A stretch of 64,000 bases of DNA from assembly GCA_015063805.1 (NCBI GenBank), contig SVTK01000006.1:54581-118580 (forward strand), read 5' to 3'. This DNA comes from Oscillospiraceae bacterium. GTDB taxonomy: Bacteria > Bacillota > Clostridia > Oscillospirales > CAG-272. Below the pieces are notes generated by a model that saw only the letters and a list, made by a program, of their open reading frames with translations, had not been told where the DNA came from and did not search any database. Position numbers and translations under genes: made by a program. Within the stretch, counting starts at the first letter, position 1. Every line of letters starts with the position of its first letter. This document shows positions 58,751-64,000 of the stretch, piece by piece.

Positions 58751-58790
58751 AAACAGCGCCCGGACAGCCGAAGGGGCCGACGGGCGCTGT
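58751..58790 (-). terminator. Terminator of glyA
   Basis: Stem ACAGCGCCCG/CGGGCGCTGT (58753-58762 with 58781-58790); on the minus strand the 3' arm is followed by TTTACAC. Confidence 0.7.
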
Positions 58791-58807
58791 GATGTCAAAA
58801 ACGGAAA

Positions 58808-60058
58808 TTATTCGTAGAGGGGGAACTTGGCGCAGAGCTCGGCAACCTCGGCACGGATGGCATCGGCATCGGTGTCGAAGGAACGGGCGGTGCGGCCCAG
58901 CAGGTTGGCAACGATGCGCATCTCCTCGGTGCCGAAGCCGCGGGTGGTGACGGCGGGGGTGCCCACACGGATACCGCTGGTGATGAAGGGAGACTGGGGA
59001 TCGTTGGGGATGGCATTCTTGTTGGCGGTGATGTGCACCTCATCCAGGCGGTGCTCGAATTCCTTGCCGGTCAGACCGACGGGACGGAGGTCAAGCAGAG
59101 CCAGGTGGTTGTCGGTGCCGCCGGATACCAGGTCAAAGCCTTCAGCCTTCAGGGCATCAGCGAAGACAGCGGCGTTTTCCACAATGCGGTGCTGGTAAGC
59201 CTTGAACTCGGGCTTGAGCGCCTCGCCGAAGCAGACCGCCTTTGCGGCGATGATGTGCATGAGGGGACCGCCCTGGGTGCCGGGGAATACGGCCTTGTTG
59301 AGCAGCTTGCCGAACTTCTCCTCGTCACGGGCAAGGATCATGCCGCCGCGGGGACCGCGCAGGGTCTTGTGGGTGGTGGTGGTGACGATGTCGGCGTAGG
59401 GGATGGGGGAGGGGTGCTCACCTGCTGCAACCAGGCCGGCAATGTGGGCCATGTCCACCATGAAGTATGCTCCAACCTCGTGGGCAACCTTTGCCATGCG
59501 CTCGAAATCGATGACACGGGGGTATGCCGAAGCACCCGCCACGATCAGCTTGGGCTTGACCTCGCGGGCCTGCTGCTCAAACTTATCGTAGTCGATGCGG
59601 TGGGTCTCATCGTCTACGCCGTAGGGAACAAAGTTGAAGTAAAGACCGGAGATATTCACAGGGCTGCCGTGGGTGAGGTGGCCGCCGTGGGCCAGGCTCA
59701 TACCCATAACGGTGTCGCCGGGCTTCAGCAGACCGACATAAACTGCGGTGTTGGCCTGGGCGCCGCTGTGGGGCTGCACGTTGACATAGTTTGCGCCGAA
59801 GAGCTCCTTGGCGCGTTCGATGGCCAGGTTCTCGGCCACGTCAACGCAGGCACAGCCGCCGTAGTAACGCTTGGCAGGGTAGCCCTCGGCGTATTTGTTG
59901 GTCATAACCGAACCGGCAGCCAGCATGACGGCCTCGGAAACGAAGTTCTCGGAGGCGATCAGCTCGATGCCGTTCTGCTGACGGCTGTACTCGGCGCGGA
60001 TGGCGTCGGCCACAGCGGGATCGAATTCGGCAAGACGGTTGAACATATCTTTGATCAT
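58808..60058 (-). CDS. glyA: Serine hydroxymethyltransferase
   Basis: 416 residues, complete. PLP enzyme exchanging serine and glycine with tetrahydrofolate, main source of one-carbon units. Seen are [14 protein letters not shown] (31-44), [38 protein letters not shown] and the PLP-lysine site [15 protein letters not shown] with Lys231. SD AGAGGAAAAAT precedes the ATG. Strong promoter at 60111-60139. Confidence 0.97.
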   Translation of the reverse strand: MIKDMFNRLAEFDPAVADAIRAEYSRQQNGIELIASENFVSEAVMLAAGSVMTNKYAEGYPAKRYYGGCACVDVAENLAIERAKELFGANYVNVQPHSGAQANTAVYVGLLKPGDTVMGMSLAHGGHLTHGSPVNISGLYFNFVPYGVDDETHRIDYDKFEQQAREVKPKLIVAGASAYPRVIDFERMAKVAHEVGAYFMVDMAHIAGLVAAGEHPSPIPYADIVTTTTHKTLRGPRGGMILARDEEKFGKLLNKAVFPGTQGGPLMHIIAAKAVCFGEALKPEFKAYQHRIVENAAVFADALKAEGFDLVSGGTDNHLALLDLRPVGLTGKEFEHRLDEVHITANKNAIPNDPQSPFITSGIRVGTPAVTTRGFGTEEMRIVANLLGRTARSFDTDADAIRAEVAELCAKFPLYE

Positions 60059-60110
60059 ATTTTTCCTCTTTCTGTCCTTTGGTGCGGACGGATTTTATCA
60101 AATTAAATTC

Positions 60111-60139
60111 ATTATACACGATTCGACGGGAAATTTCAA
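60111..60139 (-). promoter_or_regulatory. Promoter of glyA
   Basis: Minus strand: TTGAAA (60139-60134), 17 bp, TATAAT (60116-60111). Confidence 0.8.
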
Positions 60140-60247
60140 GAGTTTTGCAGAAAGATGCAGAATTTTTTCTTTATCAAAATAAAGGGGCCGGGATTGCGGG
60201 TATTGATTGACTTTTGAAAAACATTTAGGAAACTTATGCCGTTTTTA

Positions 60248-60277
60248 TTGACAATTACCATATAACTGTGCTATAAT
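60248..60277 (+). promoter_or_regulatory. Promoter of the minD-like gene
   Basis: TTGACA (60248-60253), 18 bp, TATAAT (60272-60277). Confidence 0.8.
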
Positions 60278-60328
60278 AAAGTCGAAGTTGTGTCCATGTT
60301 AGTCAATTCTGATGTAGGAGAGGCGGAA

Positions 60329-61132
60329 ATGCCGAGGAATTCTTGTAAATTTATTCTGATCACTTCCTGTAAAGGCGGAGTGGGGAAATCAACGGTTACC
60401 GCTAATCTGGCACTGGCATTGGCGTCCCGCGGCAAGCGGGTTCTTGCGGTGGACTGCGATTTTTCCAACCGCACCCTGGACTTGCTGTTCGGCTGTGAAG
60501 ATTCTGTCCTCTACGACCTGTTTGACGTCATGGACGGCAGCGTGCCGGCGAGGGATGCGATCATTGCCGACCGCCGCGCAGATAATCTCCATCTGTTGCC
60601 CGCGCCCTTTTTCGGTAAGGGAAAGACCGAGGCAGATTTTGCCGATCACTTTTCGGCACTTCTTCAGCAGATCGCCGAAGAAGAGGAATATGATTTCATG
60701 CTCATTGACACCCCCGGCAGTGCGGAAGCATTGCTGAAGCTGGCGGCTTCCTTTGCCGACATGGCGCTGATCGTGGCGGGACATCACCCTGCGGCCATCC
60801 GCGGCGCCGAGAAGACGGGAATGCTGCTTGACGGCTGCGGGGTTGAGGAGCAGTATCTGGTGATCAACCGCTTCGATATCGACGCGGTGATGGACCGTAC
60901 CCGACCGGGGATCAATTCCCTCATTGACATGACCCACACGCCCATTATTGGGGTGATTCCCGAGGACAGAGGGCTTGAGCTGGGACAGGAGTCGGGAAAG
61001 CTTTACACAGAATCGGCCGCACGCAATACCGCCTGCGCCGTAAACAACATTGCCGCACGGCTGATGAAGGAAACCGTCCCGCTGTTCCGGGGCTTCCGTC
61101 GGATCCGCCGCCGCCGTCTGGTGGAGCGGTAA
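60329..61132 (+). CDS. MinD/ParA-like ATPase
   Basis: 267 residues. Deviant Walker A CKGGVGKST (residues about 15-23), Walker A' VDCDFSNRTLDLLF, and Walker B MLIDTPG, followed by VAGHHPAAIRGAEKT and LVINRFD. The C-terminus LMKETVPLFRGFRRIRRRRLVER is a basic amphipathic stretch like the membrane-targeting helix of MinD. MinD places the division septum with MinC and MinE, but neither partner is visible here. Start 60329 has TAGGAGAGG; a GTG at 60290 is in frame. Followed after 55 bases by the mgsA-like gene, an order seen around min loci of Clostridia. Confidence 0.85.
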   Translation: MPRNSCKFILITSCKGGVGKSTVTANLALALASRGKRVLAVDCDFSNRTLDLLFGCEDSVLYDLFDVMDGSVPARDAIIADRRADNLHLLPAPFFGKGKTEADFADHFSALLQQIAEEEEYDFMLIDTPGSAEALLKLAASFADMALIVAGHHPAAIRGAEKTGMLLDGCGVEEQYLVINRFDIDAVMDRTRPGINSLIDMTHTPIIGVIPEDRGLELGQESGKLYTESAARNTACAVNNIAARLMKETVPLFRGFRRIRRRRLVER

Positions 61133-61187
61133 GTGCAGTACATAATCTGACCATGCAAGTAGATGAAGAAAGGAATGGATCTGTTAT

Positions 61188-61622
61188 ATGGAAATCGCCA
61201 TTATCGCACATGACATGAAAAAAGAACTGATGACGCAGTTTTGTATCGCTTACTGCGGAATCTTAAGCAAGCATACCCTGTGTGCGACAAGCATCACGGC
61301 GAAGTATATATCCGAGGCCACCGGCCTTACCATTGAGCGTCTGCTCACCAGTGAGCAGGGCGGGGAACAGCAGATTGCTTCCCGCATCGCCTACAATGAG
61401 ATCGACGTTCTGCTGTACTTCAGAGATACCCGTCCCAAGGATTTCTATGACGAAAATGAGAGCGAGCTCCTTCGGATGTGCGACTATTACAACATTCCCT
61501 TTGCCACCAATATTGCCATGGCAGAGGTGCTGGTCTGCGCCCTTGACCGGGGCGACCTGGACTGGCGCGAGATCGTCAATCCCCGCTCGGAGTACAACCG
61601 CCGCAAGGAAGGCCATTTCTGA
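61188..61622 (+). CDS. Methylglyoxal synthase-like protein with altered active site
   Basis: 144 residues, the MgsA fold: IAIIAHDMKKELMTQFCIAY at the start, TAKYISEATGL, and the C-terminal half RIAYNEIDVLLYFRD...YNIPFATNIAMAEVLV. MgsA converts dihydroxyacetone phosphate to methylglyoxal. In E. coli MgsA the phosphate loop and catalytic base read SGPMGGDQQ (Asp71); here the same place is TSEQGGEQQ, so the base is Glu60 and the S-G-P is lost. The H-D-x-D segment after FWDPLN is also absent. It may be a divergent enzyme or a paralogue with another role. SD AAAGGAATGG. Confidence 0.8.
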   Translation: MEIAIIAHDMKKELMTQFCIAYCGILSKHTLCATSITAKYISEATGLTIERLLTSEQGGEQQIASRIAYNEIDVLLYFRDTRPKDFYDENESELLRMCDYYNIPFATNIAMAEVLVCALDRGDLDWREIVNPRSEYNRRKEGHF

Positions 61623-61664
61623 TCCGGTTCGCGGTGCCAAGTTGTTCCGCCCCGCAGAAAGTGC

Positions 61665-61693
61665 TTGACAAACGGCCCGCGGTGCGGTATAAT
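61665..61693 (+). promoter_or_regulatory. Promoter of the T-box/thrS operon
   Basis: TTGACA (61665-61670), 17 bp, TATAAT (61688-61693), perfect consensus. Confidence 0.92.
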
Positions 61694-61699
61694 ACCCCT

Positions 61700-61897
61700 A
61701 TGGAGGAGACTTGTCGTCACCGGGGCCCATGCACAGAGAGCGCGCATACCGCTGCAATGCGCGTCTTGGGTCGGTGAACGGTACCACTCGTCCGTTTAAT
61801 TGAACGCATTTCTCTGAGTGAAACGCTCGGGTGGAACCGTGTGAATTTTGTATCCACACCCCGAACATACCGCCGGTATGTTCGGGGTTTTCTTTTA
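61700..61897 (+). ncRNA. T-box leader, probably threonine-specific
   Basis: The leader has the conserved T-box core GGGTGGAACCGTG at 61829-61840, which binds the tRNA acceptor end. A rho-independent terminator follows at 61859-61896 (13-bp stem CCCCGAACATACC/GGTATGTTCGGGG, then T-run). Stem I occupies about 61705-61800; GGTACCACT around 61781-61789 offers ACC (Thr) at 61783-61785 as the specifier, which fits thrS in the operon. Uncharged tRNA-Thr would switch on the parvulin gene and thrS. Confidence 0.9.
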
Positions 61898-61933
61898 CCC
61901 CAATATTATAACAAACCACAGGAGATTTTACAC

Positions 61934-62683
61934 ATGGACGCAAACAACAGAATGCTCGCGAAAGTGGGCAGTGTCATCATTACCGAAGCGGAGGTCAATG
62001 CCGCCATCGCTTCCATGGGCCCGAAGGCCCAGGCCTACAACTCCCCCGAAGGCAGACGTGCCGTGCTGGAAAAGCTGATCAATCGTCAGCTCCTTCTAGG
62101 CGAGGCAAGACGCAATCTCTACGAGGCTGATCCCGCCTTCAAGGCCCAGCTGGCGCAGATCAAGGAAGAGCTGTTGGCCAACTTCGCCCTGGAGAAGGCG
62201 CTGGCAGACGTGAAGGTCACCGATGCTGACGTGGAGGCCTTCTACGAGGAGCACAAGGAAGAATTCGTTGCCGGTGAGACCGTGGAAGCAAGCCACATCC
62301 TGGTGGACACCGAAGAGAAGGCTCAGGAGATCCTCGGCGACATCAAGGCCGGGAAGATTACCTTCGCCGATGCGGCAAAGCAGTTCAGCTCCTGCCCCTC
62401 CTCCGCTGAGGGCGGTGCGCTGGGTGCCTTCGGCCGCGGACAGATGGTGCCTGAGTTTGATGCCGCTGTCTTCGCCATGGAGGTGGGCGAGATCTCCGCG
62501 CCCGTCAAGACCCAGTTCGGCTATCACCTCATTCAGCTCACCGCAAAGAATGAAGCGTCGGTGATCCCCCTGGCACAGATCAAGGGCCAGCTGGCACAGC
62601 AGGTGCTGGGCGAAAAACAGCAGAAGGCTTATACCTCCAAGATTAACCAGCTCAAGATTATGATTCCCGTGGATATCTATTGA
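61934..62683 (+). CDS. Cytoplasmic parvulin-type peptidylprolyl isomerase
   Basis: 249 residues, no signal peptide. A SurA-like helical N-domain (MLAKVGSVIITEAEVNAAIASMG, with LINRQLLLGEARRNLYEADP) is followed by a full parvulin domain: EASHILVDTEEKAQEILGDIKAGKITFADAAKQFSSCPSSAEGGALGAFGRGQMVPEFDAAVFAMEVGEISAPVKTQFGYHLI (about 122-208). ATG 61934 follows AGGAG. It is the first gene after the Thr T-box and lies 32 bases before thrS, so it is induced on threonine starvation. Confidence 0.92.
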   Translation: MDANNRMLAKVGSVIITEAEVNAAIASMGPKAQAYNSPEGRRAVLEKLINRQLLLGEARRNLYEADPAFKAQLAQIKEELLANFALEKALADVKVTDADVEAFYEEHKEEFVAGETVEASHILVDTEEKAQEILGDIKAGKITFADAAKQFSSCPSSAEGGALGAFGRGQMVPEFDAAVFAMEVGEISAPVKTQFGYHLIQLTAKNEASVIPLAQIKGQLAQQVLGEKQQKAYTSKINQLKIMIPVDIY

Positions 62684-62715
62684 TCAAAAATTCATCATAC
62701 AGAAAGGAAAATATC

Positions 62716-64000
62716 ATGAATATCAACATCAACGGCGCTCCCTTCTGCGCCGAGGAAAATGCAACTGTTTACGATGCTGCCCAGGCCGCAGGTCTGATCA
62801 GCCGCGAAATCCTTGCCGCCGAAGTGAACGGCGAGCTCCGCGCCCTGTCCTACCCCCTGTCCGCAGGGGATGAGGTCAAGCTGCTGACCTTCGCTGACGA
62901 GGGTGGTGCCAAGGTGTTCAACCACACCGCGGCCCACATCCTGGCCCAGGCGGTCAAGCGCCTCTACCCCGCCGCAAAGCTTACCATCGGTCCTGCCATC
63001 GACGGCGGCTTCTACTACGACTTCGATTCCGAGACCTCCTTTACCCCCGAGGTGCTGTCGGCACTTGAGGGCGAGATGAAGAAGATCGTCAAGGAAAACC
63101 TGCGCATTGAGCGCTTTGAGCTGCCCCGCGCCGAGGCCCTTGCCCTCATGACCGAGCGTGACGAGCCTTACAAGGTTCAGCTCATCAACGAACTTCCCGA
63201 GGATGCCGTCATCAGCTTCTACCGCCAGGGTGAGTTTGTCGACCTGTGTGCCGGCCCCCACCTCTTTGCTACCGGCGCGGTCAAGGCGTACAAGCTGACC
63301 CAGTGCACCGGCGCATATTGGAAGGGCGACCAGAACAATAAGATGCTCCAGCGTGTCTACGGCACAGCTTTCCCCTCCAAGGATGCCCTCAAGGCACATC
63401 TGACCCAGCTGGAGGAGGCCCGCAAGCGCGACCACAACAAGCTCGGCCGAGAGCTGGAGTACTTCACCACCGTTGATTCCATCGGCCAGGGTCTGCCCAT
63501 CCTGCTGCCCAAGGGCGCGAAGGTCATCCAGATCCTCCAGCGCTGGATCGAGGACGAGGAGGCCAAGCGGGGCTACCTGCTGACCAAGACTCCCCTCATG
63601 GCTAAGCGCGAGCTGTACAAGATCTCGGGCCACTGGGATCACTATCTCGATGGCATGTTTGTCCTGGGCGATCCCTACGATGAGACTAAGGAGTGCTTTG
63701 CCCTCCGTCCCATGACCTGCCCCTTCCAGTATCAGGTCTACCTCAACCGCGCCCGCTCCTACCGCGATCTGCCCATGCGTCTGGGCGAGACGTCCACTCT
63801 CTTCCGCAACGAGGAATCGGGTGAGATGCACGGTTTGATCCGCGTCCGCCAGTTCACCATCTCCGAGGGCCACCTTGTGCTCCGCCCCGATCAGCTGGAG
63901 GAGGAGTTCCGCGGCTGTCTGGAGCTGGCCAAGTATGTGCTTGACACCGTCGGCATGCTGGAGGACTGCACCTTCCGCTTCTCCCAGTGGGATCCTGCCA
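62716..64000 (+). CDS. thrS: Threonyl-tRNA synthetase, N-terminal 428 residues (runs off the window)
   Basis: ATG 62716 after AGAAAGGAAA; the frame stays open to the window end without a stop. TGS domain at residues 1-60, then the editing domain with NHTAAHILAQAVKRLYP (H-x3-H), GGFYYDFD and DLCAGPH, then the class II catalytic core with LLPKGAKVIQILQRWIEDE, ALRPMTCPFQYQVY and RLGETSTLFRNEESGEMHGLIRVRQFTISEGH (motif 2). The anticodon-binding domain is beyond the window. Regulated by the T-box at 61700-61897. Confidence 0.97.
   Translation, partial: MNININGAPFCAEENATVYDAAQAAGLISREILAAEVNGELRALSYPLSAGDEVKLLTFADEGGAKVFNHTAAHILAQAVKRLYPAAKLTIGPAIDGGFYYDFDSETSFTPEVLSALEGEMKKIVKENLRIERFELPRAEALALMTERDEPYKVQLINELPEDAVISFYRQGEFVDLCAGPHLFATGAVKAYKLTQCTGAYWKGDQNNKMLQRVYGTAFPSKDALKAHLTQLEEARKRDHNKLGRELEYFTTVDSIGQGLPILLPKGAKVIQILQRWIEDEEAKRGYLLTKTPLMAKRELYKISGHWDHYLDGMFVLGDPYDETKECFALRPMTCPFQYQVYLNRARSYRDLPMRLGETSTLFRNEESGEMHGLIRVRQFTISEGHLVLRPDQLEEEFRGCLELAKYVLDTVGMLEDCTFRFSQWDPA

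Overview
The window looks like a GC-rich Clostridia chromosome, most likely an Oscillospiraceae/Ruminococcaceae-type gut anaerobe. The evidence is a clostridial Rnf operon in C-D-G-E-A-B order, an HPr kinase, a DUF4317 protein, a T-box-controlled thrS, AGGAGG-type ribosome binding sites and TTGACA-17-TATAAT promoters. No plasmid or viral replication gene is visible. Two stretches (about 140-1620 and 30760-32660) are clearly more AT-rich than the rest and look acquired.

Layout. 1-132 is the 3' end of a ThiC-family gene, followed by two small unknown genes in an AT-rich pocket bounded by twin hairpins. 1631-5762 is an operon of membrane protein, Cthe_2159-type beta-helix lipoprotein, NAGPA-type phosphodiester glycosidase and membrane protein. 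5808-10880 holds a DUF4317 gene and, divergently, a heterodimeric ABC exporter behind a structured leader. 10946-16023 (minus strand) carries a sugar oxidoreductase/isomerase pair, a PadR plus DUF4097 pair, and small genes (two-helix membrane protein, DUF1508, CYTH). 16227-21932 is rnfCDGEAB, followed by a metallo-beta-lactamase-fold lipoprotein. 23854-30712 is a compact phage-type head and packaging cassette (small and large terminase, beta-propeller protein, portal, scaffold-like protein, coat protein, adaptor) with no integrase, lysis, tail-fibre or replication genes. It is preceded by four TGAGAC repeats exactly 10 bp apart. 30996-32537 is an AT-rich ECF sigma factor with a long C-terminal extension.

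The second half is core metabolism with accessory genes: SGNH hydrolase, foldase, hprK, an orphan winged-helix regulator coupled to an acyl-ACP thioesterase, fba, mazF, a hisS / MazG-like / aspS operon, polysaccharide deacetylase, tRNA-Val, arylamine N-acetyltransferase, a polar amino-acid ABC transporter with a LacI-type regulator opposite, an 855-residue ECF sigma factor, a HAD phosphatase, a GH78 rhamnosidase, a cold-shock protein, GDPD, a membrane protein, glyA, a MinD-like ATPase, an mgsA-like gene, and a Thr T-box leading to a parvulin gene and thrS, which runs off the window.

The strongest leads are: (1) the ABC transporter binding protein, whose sequence order is that of a circularly permuted SBP_bac_3 fold; (2) the isolated capsid/terminase cassette with helically phased repeats in its promoter; (3) an 855-residue soluble ECF sigma factor carrying two copies of an AGxF-GC...GVGIVR module; (4) an RnfG with two FMN-binding domains; (5) an mgsA homologue with a changed catalytic motif; (6) a dispersed palindromic repeat family (four copies) lying between genes. 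All family calls rest on motif reading; no database search was possible.
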